A stretch of DNA of 64,000 bases from Coenobita brevimanus (Eukaryota; Arthropoda; Malacostraca; Decapoda; Coenobitidae), in the NCBI GenBank assembly GCA_032717465.1, contig CM064732.1, forward strand, positions 30,412,138-30,476,137. Reading direction: 5' to 3'. The notes beneath the pieces were generated by a model. That model was not told where the DNA came from, did no database searches, and saw nothing but the letters and a program-made list of their open reading frames with translations. The number at the start of each line of letters is the position of its first letter. The first letter of the stretch is position 1. The translations under genes and the position numbers were made by a program. Shown one piece after another: positions 56,265 through 64,000 of this stretch.

Positions 56265-56510
56265 ATTCATTCATTCATTGCCAGACGCCATGTATCCCAA
56301 ACAGGGTGGCCAAGGGCTTAGTGTTAATTGTTTTACAAGGAGGGGCACTAATCCTCTACCAACCCCACTTGACACGTAGAGAGAACGTTATGCCAACAGC
56401 ATCTGGTGTTCCCAGGCGGTCACCCATCCAAGTACTAACCAGACCCAACGTTGCTTAACTTCGCTGATCGGACGGGAAGCGGTGTACTCAACGTGGTATG
56501 GCCGTTGGCA
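56265..56510 (-). repeat. 5S rRNA-derived SINE, copy 2
   Basis: Same structure as copy 1, inserted in the TTTTTTGGATCAATTTTGC stretch of unit D. Body differs from copy 1 at about nine of about 110 positions while the head is identical. (TGAA)n-type tail on the minus strand. Confidence 0.92.
56391..56509 (-). rRNA. 5S rRNA-like head of SINE copy 2
   Basis: 119 bases identical to the head at 52981-53099, with the full 5S internal promoter. As in copy 1 it is the head of a SINE and not a stand-alone 5S gene. Confidence 0.85.
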
Positions 56511-57060
56511 TCATCTTGCATAAACCTCATGTTGGGTAGGAAGCGTCCATATGTATTTTATTGTGGCCCCACAACATTTACGGTAAAACACTGAAAAAAT
56601 ATATTTTGAAACAAATTCAAATAAATATACCATTGACACTAGTTAGTATTACGCACCCAAACATCTTCCACCTCAGACCAACCAGGGAACGAAGGACGGA
56701 CGCTAATCAATAACAATCTACAATTACGTTTTCTGTTAATTCTGATGCGCAAGAAAAAAACGTGTCAAGCCTTTTATCAATCCGTGGGGCCACAACGAGT
56801 TTGAATGAGTACAAAATACAAGCAGCAATAATAATGAATATTGGTACATGTCGATATTTGGTTTTGTAAGCATTCTTGCCGGAATCACTGTTAGAGGTAT
56901 AAGAGTACGATAAACAAAAAGCATATTTGACAGAATCTGTCAGTTCCTGTAAATTACCCCCCAAGGAGTTACAGGTCATGTCATTTTGGTTGGGAACAAA
57001 AATATTTAAAGCACAATACATAAAAATAAAGACAAAAAAGGCCAACTGGCCGTGAAGCCA

Positions 57061-57702
57061 ATTACGTACCCAAACATCTTCCACCTCAGACCAACCAGGG
57101 TACGAAGGACGGGCGCGTAATCTATAACACACAGAACAATTTCTTTTTCTGTTAGTTCTGATTCGCAAGAAAAAAACGTGTCAAGCCTTTAATCAATCCA
57201 TGGGGCCATAGCGAGTTTGACTGAGTTGGTTACAAAATACAAGCAGCAATAATAATGAATATTGGTACATATCGACATTTGGTATTGTAAACATTCTTGC
57301 CGGAATCACAATTAGTGGTACAAAAGTACGATAAACACAACTCATATTTGACCGGATATGTCAGTTCCTGTAAATTACCCCCAAGGAGTTGCAGGTCATG
57401 TCATTTTGGTGGGGAACAAAAATATTTAAAGCACAATACATAAAAATAACGACAAAAAAGGCCAACTGGCCGTGAAGCCAAATCACCCATGAGTTGGAGG
57501 GTGTTTTGGGACAAGAGAGAGATTTTAGCAGCTCTTTGACAATTTGATAAATCATTTTGCTTGAAGAGATCACCGAAATGAACGATATAACAAACTACGT
57601 ATACTACATTTGGCTTTGGCAACACGAATTACGCTACCAAAATTCCTAGGGACTTGGACGCACAAATGCTACCAAATCTGACCACAGAATGACTACGTCA
57701 GC
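57061..57702 (-). repeat. Partial tandem gene unit E
   Basis: Carries only the promoter-side half of the unit: GTAATCTATAACACACAGAA, the possible first exon (frameshifted by two extra bases in a GA run near 57515) and the initiator TCATTC (57687-57692). Its TATA side is displaced: TATATAAAGG on the minus strand lies at 58488-58498, beyond the insertions at 57703-58468. Confidence 0.75.
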
Positions 57703-58300
57703 TTGTTGGTTTTGGTGATATTTGCCCCACACTAACAGCGGTGGGGCACGGACAAACATGAGAGCTCGTCAGAGTAAAGGCAGAATAAGGTTCTCCAAGG
57801 AGAGCATAGCGGGGCAGGCGAACTAGCAGACCGAGGAAAGGCGGCAAGGGCAGGAAAAGACTTGGTGGTGAGAGGGGAAGGCCGGCAAGCTGATGGTCGA
57901 CGAGGGCAGGGCGGGACGGGTAGAGAAGGATGGAAGTCACGGCACCGATGGAGGGGGCGCCGACGACGAGCTGCTGGTCGAAACTGCCCCGACGCTGCCC
58001 TCAACCCCCATGCCCTTGATGGAGTAGGGCTCTGGAGGCTCGCCCAGCTCCCCAGCAGCAGATGGAAGCCCAGGAGGGAAGGCCCTGTCACGGTCGTGTG
58101 AAGGGAAGGCCCCGATCCAGGGGGTGGCGGAGGGAGGGTCGTCGGCCGTGGTAAAGGATGTAAGCCGGAGGAGCCTTAACTTCCTGGTCGAAAGGGCAAG
58201 GGCCCTCAACCTCCAGGTGCAAAGGACAGGCCGGACCCCCTCGGCTGCTGCAGAGAGCTGGTCCCGCCGTGGACTGGGATGGAGGTGGTCTGCGAGCCGG
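57703..58300. mobile_element. GC-rich insertion in promoter of unit E (unidentified)
   Basis: Begins TTGGTTTTGGTGATATTTGC after TACGTCAGCT and ends before TAGGTCAGCT, suggesting a near-identical 10-base flank. GC-rich, open in several frames on both strands (longest 57732-58091 minus and 57862-58101 plus), none recognised. Confidence 0.4.
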
Positions 58301-58312
58301 TTAGGTCAGCTG

Positions 58313-58468
58313 TTGTTGTTGTTGTTGATTCTCTCCTCATTCGAGGAGACCGGGCCTTGCTGTAGCCCGGTTGGTGGTGGTTGTCTTCAGTAAGGTAAGG
58401 GGGAAGACAAGGCCTGGGAAATGCCCAGCACACACGCCCTGTCTCCTGGCTGTGTTGCGGTGTGTGTG
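58313..58468 (-). mobile_element. Short retroelement 3' fragment with hairpins and (AAC)n tail
   Basis: On the minus strand it ends with two hairpins (CCGGGC with GCCCGG, CTCCTC with GAGGAG), GAATC and (AAC)n. TTAGGTCAGCTG flanks it at 58301-58312 and 58469-58480, a good target duplication. The tail resembles that at 38310-38400. It contains no ORF, so it is a 5'-truncated LINE or a SINE. Confidence 0.7.
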
Positions 58469-58487
58469 TTAGGTCAGCTGTGCCTCG

Positions 58488-58498
58488 CCTTTATATAA
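58488..58498 (-). promoter_or_regulatory. TATA box displaced from unit E
   Basis: The minus strand reads TTATATAAAGG, the best TATA match in the array, at the place where other units have AATAAAGG. Its initiator is now about 800 bases away because of the two insertions. Confidence 0.4.
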
Positions 58499-58499
58499 C

Positions 58500-58989
58500 C
58501 CCGGCTGTGAAAATAATTTGTTTGTAATCACGGGGTTCTGGTGAAAATAATTCCCTAAAGCTACGACCGAAAAAACGACTAGAATAACGAAAATCTACGA
58601 CAGAAAATGACTCCACTACCTGCCCCTCCTGAGTGTTGGCCAGACTGTTTGTTTACTTTAGCTGCTGCATCACTTTTTATACAATTTGTTATTTATTCAT
58701 ATACTCTGTTTTTTTTTACTACTTCGATTAATTAATTGATACTAATTTTTGTACGTTAGATATTGCATACAAGAATAGCTACCGTATTTTATCTACATCC
58801 TCTCTATATACGTTTAAATATTTATTCATGGTATTGTTTTTTTTGCACTAGTTTCATTAATTTAAATATGCTGTTTGGTGTACAATAGATTGATTGCTTT
58901 TGAATGAAATGCTCAGTTAATTAAGGTTATTCGCTGGGGGTATAACTACAAAAATCTCACTTTTCTGAAGGACCCCAAACAACCAAATC
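58500..58989. other. No gene recognised
   Basis: AT-rich sequence without ORFs or repeats that I recognise. Confidence 0.55.
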
Positions 58990-59245
58990 TTAGTAGTGAG
59001 GATAACAGTATAGTAGACCAAAGGCGATAATAGTATAGATCAAAGTTTAATAGTGCAGATCAAAGTCAATATTAGTATGGATCAAAGTCAATAATAGTGT
59101 AGATCAGTCAATAATAGAAAGGTATAGATCAAGGTCGATAATAATATAGATCAAAGTCGATAATAGTAGCCTACTGATCAAACTGTAATAGTATAGATCA
59201 GTCAATAATAGTATAGATCAAAGTCTAATAGTATAGATCAGGCTT
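58990..59245. repeat. Imperfect minisatellite (AGTATAGATCAAAGTC)
   Basis: About ten imperfect copies of AATAGTATAGATCAAAGTC and shortened forms (AGTATAGATCAGTC), with units of about 20-30 bases. Confidence 0.85.
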
Positions 59246-59645
59246 CACACAGGACTGCCATTTTGTCTGTATATTTGGTAAGATTATATGACCATAATTA
59301 CGTATATCAACAAATACTTAACTCCCTTTCAGTAGGCTAATTAGGCTTCAGTTTATAAAAAGAAAACTATATTATATGCACTGCAGCTTTCCTATATAGC
59401 AGTTCCTTGACCATACCTTGATTTTGGTCTTTTGTTCCTTAAATCCCGTAGTTCATCAGCCGAATAAGATATACTTCAACTCTACATCCTTTCTGTAGCA
59501 CTTCTTCGTGACTAGCGCCCTGTTGTAATGTTAATGGTTTGCTCTAGTCCAAAGTTCAATGTGGTGAGATGCCAACTTTATGCCTATAGTGAACAGAATA
59601 TAGATTTTCAGTCAGATATACTTAATAGTTGATATATTCGCACAC
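59246..59645. other. No gene recognised
   Basis: Unique-looking sequence between the minisatellite and the pentamer satellite. Confidence 0.55.
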
Positions 59646-62470
59646 TTAACCCTACCTTACCCTACCCTACCCTTCCTTACCCTGTCCTGTCCTGTCCTGC
59701 CCTACCCAACCCTGCCCTACCCTACCCTACACTACCATACCCTACCCTACACTACCCTACCCTACCCTACCCTACCCTACCTTACCATACCTTACCTTAC
59801 CTTACCCTACCCAAACCTACCCTACCCTACCCTACCCTACCTTACCTTACCTTACCTCACCTCACCCTACCTTACCTTACCTTACCTTACCTTACCTTGC
59901 CTTACCTTACCTTACCTTACCTTACCTTACTCTACCCTACCCTACCCTACCCTACCTTACCCTACCCTACCCAACGCTACCCAACCCTACCTTACCTTAA
60001 CTTACCATACCGTACTATACCCAACGCTACCCAACCCTACATTACCTTACCTTATCCTACCGTACCCTACCCAATGCTACCCAACCTTACCCAACCCTAC
60101 CTTACCTTACCTTACCCTACCTTACCTTAACTTACCCTACCCTACCCTACCCTACCTTACCTTACCTTACCCTACCTTACCCTACCCTCCCCTCCCCTCC
60201 CCTCCCCTACCTTACCTTACCTTACCTTACCCCAACCTCCCCTACCCTCCCCTACCCTCCCCTCCCCTCCCCTCCCCTACCTTATCTTACCCTACCCCAC
60301 CCTACCCAACCCAACCCTACCCTACCCTACCCTACCCTACCCTACCTCACCTTACCTTACCTTACCTTACCTTACTCTACCCTACCCTACCTCAGCTTAT
60401 CTTACCCCACCCTAACCTACCCTCCCCTCCCCTCCCCTCCCCTCCCCTACCTTACCCTACCCTACCTTACCCCACCCTACCCTACCCTACCCTACCTTAA
60501 CTTACCTTACCTCACCTTACCTTACCCTACCCTACACTACACTACCATACCCTACCCTACACTACCCTACCCTACCCTACCTTACCTTACCTCACCTTAC
60601 CTTACCTTACCTTACCTTACCCTACCCTACCCTACCCTACCTTACCCTACCCTACCCTACCTTACCTTACCTAACTCTATCCTACCCTACCTTACCTTAC
60701 CTTACCCTACCCTTCACTACCCTACCCTACCCTACACTACACTACCATACCCTACCCTACACTACCCTACCCTACCTTAACTTACCTTACCTCACCTTAC
60801 CTTACCCTACCCTACACTACACTACCATACCCTACCCTACACTACCCTACCCTACCCTACCTTACCTTACCTCACCTTACCTTACCTTACCTTACCTTAC
60901 CCTACCCTACCCTACCCTACCCTACCCTACCTTACCCTACCCTACCCTACCCTACCTTACCTTACCTTACTCTACCCTACCCTACCTTACCTTACCTTAC
61001 CTTACCCTACCCTTCAGTACCCTACCCTACACTACCCTACCCTACACTACACTACCATACCCTACCCTGCACTACCCTACCCTACCTTACCTTACCTTAC
61101 CTCACCGTACCTTACCTTACCTTACCTTACCTTACCCTACCCTACCCTACCTTACCCTACCCTACCCTACCATACCATACCTTACCTTACCTTACCCTAC
61201 CCTACCCTACCTTACCTAACCTTACCTTATTTAATTCCTTTACCTTACCCTACTTACCTACCTTACTTACCTTACCCTACTTCATTTACCTTACCTTACC
61301 CTACCCTACCTTACCTTACCCTACCCTACCCTACCCTACCCTACCTTACCCCACCGTACCTTACCTTACCTTACCCTACCTTACCCTACCCTACCTTACC
61401 TTACCATACCCTACCCTACCTTACTTTACCTTACCCTACCTTACCTTACCTTACTTACCCTACCTTACCCTACCCTACCTTACCCTACCTTACCTTACCC
61501 TACCCTACCCTACCTTACCTTACCTTACCTTACCTTACCCCACCCTACCTTACCTTACCTTACCTTACCCTACCCTATCCTACCTTACCTTACCTTACCC
61601 TACCCTACCCTACTTTACCTTACCCTACCCTACCCTACCCTACCCCACCCTACCTTACCTTACCTTACCTTACCTTACCCTACCCTACCTTACCTTACCA
61701 TACCCTACCCTACTTTACCTTATCTTACCCTACCTTACCTTACCTTACCTTACCGTACCTTACCTTACCCTACCCTACCTTACCCTACCTTACCTTACCC
61801 TACCCTACCCTACCTTACCTTACCTTACCCTACCCAACCTTACCTTACCCTACCTTACCTTACCCTACCCTACCCTACCTTACCTTACCTTACCTTACCC
61901 TACCCTACCTTACCTTACCTTACCTTACCCTACCCTACCTTACCTTACCTTACCCTACCTTACCCTACCTTACCTTACCCTACGTTACCTTACCTTACCT
62001 TACCCTACCCTACCTTACCTTACCTTACCCTACCCTACCTTACCTTACCTTACCTTACCCTACCCTACCTTACCTTACCTAACCCTACCTTACCTTACCC
62101 TACCCTACCCTACCTTACCTTACCTTACCTTACCCTACCCTACCCTACCCTACCCTACCTTACCTTACCTTACCCTACCCTACCTTACCTTATCTTACCC
62201 TACCCTACCCTACCTTACCTTACCTTACCCTAACCTACCTTACCTTACCTTACCCTACCTTACTTTACCTTTCCTTACCTTACCCTACCTTACCCTTCCT
62301 TCCCCTCCCCTACCCTACCTTACCCTTCCCTCCCCTCCCCTACCCTACCTTTCCTTACCTTACTTTACCCTATCCTACCCTACCTTACCCTATCTTACCT
62401 TACCTTACCTTACCTTACCTTACCCTACCGTACATACCGTACCCAACCCTACCATCACCTTACCTAACCC
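59646..62470. repeat. Pentanucleotide satellite (CCCTA/CCTTA)n
   Basis: About 2.8 kb of ACCCT and ACCTT pentamers with variants (CCCCT blocks near 60185-60275 and 60420-60450, ACACT, ACCAT), all cytosine-rich on the plus strand. Phase slips near 61230-61275. From 60501 and again from 60781 a run of about 100 bases repeats exactly, so higher-order units of about 280-300 bases exist. The pentamer is a permutation of neither TTAGG nor CCTAA. An ORF at 59897-60130 is spurious. Confidence 0.95.
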
Positions 62471-62828
62471 AGTCTGAGTCAAGCTAGCCTAACCAAAATT
62501 TTTTATCTATTTAGCCCGGTAGACAGCGAGGGAAGCAGAATGGGTCGTAAGCATGGTCTTCAGTTACACATTCAACCAACCCGACCTGATCGAGTACGTG
62601 GCACAGAGGCAGCAAATACAGACACAGAACCACCAGCAGACAGGCAACAAGGATGATACAGAGTGAGTCATTAGAAGAGTGAGGAGTAAGGCCGAATTAG
62701 AAGAGTGAGGGATGAGGTAGAGTGAGGGATGAGGCAGATTGAAAGAGAAGGAAAATACAGACACAGAACCACCAACAGACAGACAACCAGGATGAAACAG
62801 AGTGAGTCATTAGAAGAGTGAGGGGTAA
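62471..62828. repeat. Spacer with a 76-bp direct repeat
   Basis: AAATACAGACACAGAACCAC and the following 56 bases occur at about 62615-62690 and again at 62753-62828 with about five differences. No gene is seen. Confidence 0.8.
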
Positions 62829-64000
62829 GTATCCTTCTACTTTCTCTATACTCATTTCAAAGCCAAAGGTGTCTGTTGTGTATATATACACAACGACTTA
62901 TCTTGCTCTCGTGTTCCTGAACTTGATTCTTCTGAACTCTCTACACTCTGGCTTCGACTTTCCTGTCATTCTCTGACTAAATATATCTGCGCTGTTTACT
63001 TATCTCCTAATTCTACAGACTATCAAAAATTCTTTGACTATCTTACTTCTACAATGGAACACATTCTATCCATTTCTCCTCTTTCTAAAATCTCCATTCT
63101 AGGAGATTTCAATGTTCACCACCTCCTTTGGCTCTCCTCTCCTTTCACTGATCCACCTAGTGAACAAGCCTACATCTTTTCTATCCTTAATGACCTAGAG
63201 CAGCTTGTACAGCACCCTACTCATATCCCTGACCGCCTTGGTGAGAGCTCGAACAAACTTGACCTTTTCCTTACAACTAATCCTTCTGGTTACACTGTTA
63301 ATCTTTTCTCTCCTTTGGGCTCCTCCGATCACAACCTTATCACCTTAATGTGTCCTATCACTCTGGTACAGCCTGTGAACCCTCCACAGAAACGTCGTCT
63401 GTGGCACTTTGGAGCTGCGGATTGGGAGGCCCTCAGGCAGTACTGCTTTGATTTTCCCTGGAATGATTATTGCTTCCATGGCCGGGAGCCATCTGAGTGT
63501 GCCTTGCGCATTATGGAGGTTATTCTCTCGGGCATGGAAGCATACATTCCTTTCTCACATCCTTTGACTAATGCGAGAAAGCCTTGGTTTAATCACGCTT
63601 GTTCTAACACTGTCCGCAAAAAGGAGAGGGCCTATAAAAGGTACCGGAGCCAATCCACCCCTGAATCACATTTTTTTTACGTTTCTGCCCAGAATCGTTC
63701 TAAATCTATTCTTCGCTCTGCTGAAAATAATTTCATCCGTACTAAATGCTCTGAACTCTCCAACTCGAATTCTCCCTGCTTCTTCTGGCACCTTGCCAAA
63801 AACCTTTCTAACAACTTTACCTTATCATCCTTCCCTCCTCTTTTCCATTCTAATGACTCTGTAATTATTTCATCTACTGATAAAGTAGACCTCTTCACTC
63901 AGACTTTCTCCTCCAATTCCACCTTAGATGATACCGGTGCTGTTCCTCCATCACTTCCCCCCTCTGACTTCCTCATGGCTGACATTAAAATTTCTTCAGC
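62829..64000 (+). CDS. Jockey-like LINE endonuclease/RT, open frame, cut by window end
   Basis: A plus-strand frame is open from the codon after TAA at 62826-62828 to the window edge, 390 codons without a stop. Text runs parallel to the broken copy at 25112-27901: NDLSCSRVPEL (62892), KISILGDFNVHHLLWLSS (about 63088), HPTHIPDRLGESSNKLDL (about 63210), PLGSSDHNLITL (about 63313), FGAADWEALRQYCFDFPWND (about 63409), FNHACSNTVRKKERAYKRY (about 63588) and FFWHLAKNLSNNF (about 63780). These are the endonuclease C-terminal half and the linker; the RT would lie beyond 64000. The start is missing, so the copy may be 5'-truncated. The first in-frame ATG is at 63053. No frameshift is seen in this part. 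Confidence 0.85.

Larger units (their letters stand above)
55672..57060 (-). repeat. Tandem gene unit D, 5' side truncated
   Basis: Minisatellite, coding pseudogene, noncoding block and a second 5S-headed SINE (56265-56510). At 57060 the text GTGAAGCCAA is fused to ATTACGTACCC, which is internal in other units, so the promoter side of D is missing and a partial copy (E) follows. Confidence 0.8.

Noticed and set aside
52981..56509. Two functional 5S rRNA genes
   Set aside because: Both are fused to a SINE body with a short-repeat tail, without a T-run terminator directly after the 5S part, and lie as insertions in duplicated units. Transcription is still possible.
59897..60130. ORF with a five-residue Pro-Tyr-Leu-Thr-Leu repeat
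   Set aside because: Pentamer satellite read in frame. No start context, promoter or composition change.
59646..62470. Interpretation as a chromosome end
   Set aside because: The pentamers are CCCTA and CCTTA, not CCTAA, and non-repeat DNA continues on both sides, so it is not a terminal telomere.
62875..62894. Perfect 20-bp palindrome GTTGTGTATATATACACAAC as a regulatory site
   Set aside because: It lies inside the open endonuclease frame of the Jockey-like element, and the homologous stretch near 27755 is not palindromic.

Overview
The window is eukaryotic and looks like repeat-dense genomic DNA of an arthropod, most likely a decapod crustacean. The support is long (AT)n, (GT)n and (GA)n microsatellites, several clades of non-LTR retrotransposons (CR1, RTE-like, Jockey-like, I-like), hAT-like and other terminal-inverted-repeat elements, tRNA- and 5S-derived SINEs, and TCATTC initiators. 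The species call is inference. No operons, CRISPR arrays or prokaryotic signals are present, and no complete multi-exon host gene could be assembled.

Layout. 1-4100: piggyBac-like MITE (754-1080), two tRNA-like SINE heads, microsatellites, a purine-rich tract. 4100-9810: one broken CR1 element on the minus strand (esterase-type ORF1, endonuclease, reverse transcriptase), split by a DNA-transposon-like insertion carrying an RNase-H-fold transposase-like pseudogene (5798-7692) and by an RTE 3' fragment (7990-8632). 10.9-21.5 kb: four more copies of the same RTE-like family, one interrupted by a hAT element with a perfect 8-bp target duplication (15231-16559). 21.5-24.5 kb: CR1 copies. 25.1-28 kb: broken Jockey-like element. 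28-41 kb: simple repeats, a tRNA-SINE, a TIR element (33387-34365), a GC-rich minisatellite region, a retroelement 3' end with a gag-like ORF, and an intronless ORF with a Y-box-type cold shock domain (39101-39334). 41287-50054: an I-like element (ORF1 zinc knuckles, endonuclease, RT, RNase H) inserted in a 66-bp tandem array with a 16-bp repeat at each end, itself holding a Jockey-like fragment and a 601-bp element with perfect 33-bp TIRs.

50.3-58.5 kb: the most gene-like region, four and a half tandem units of about 1.4 kb on the minus strand. Each full unit has a TATA-like box and initiator at fixed spacing, a possible first exon, and a short ORF with a hydrophobic N-terminus encoding an unrecognised, probably secreted, small protein. 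Units A and B are open, C and D are frameshifted. Two SINEs with complete 119-bp 5S rRNA heads, another SINE and a TATA-flanked TIR element have inserted here. 59.6-62.5 kb: about 2.8 kb of CCCTA/CCTTA pentamer satellite with higher-order structure. 62.8-64.0 kb: the uninterrupted frame of a second Jockey-like copy runs off the window edge.

The parts connect through retrotransposition. The RTE-like elements end in a terminus also carried by two SINEs, suggesting that the SINEs use RTE machinery. A 5S-headed SINE family shares its middle body with those SINEs, suggesting head exchange. Homology calls were made by reading; coordinates of diverged element ends are approximate.
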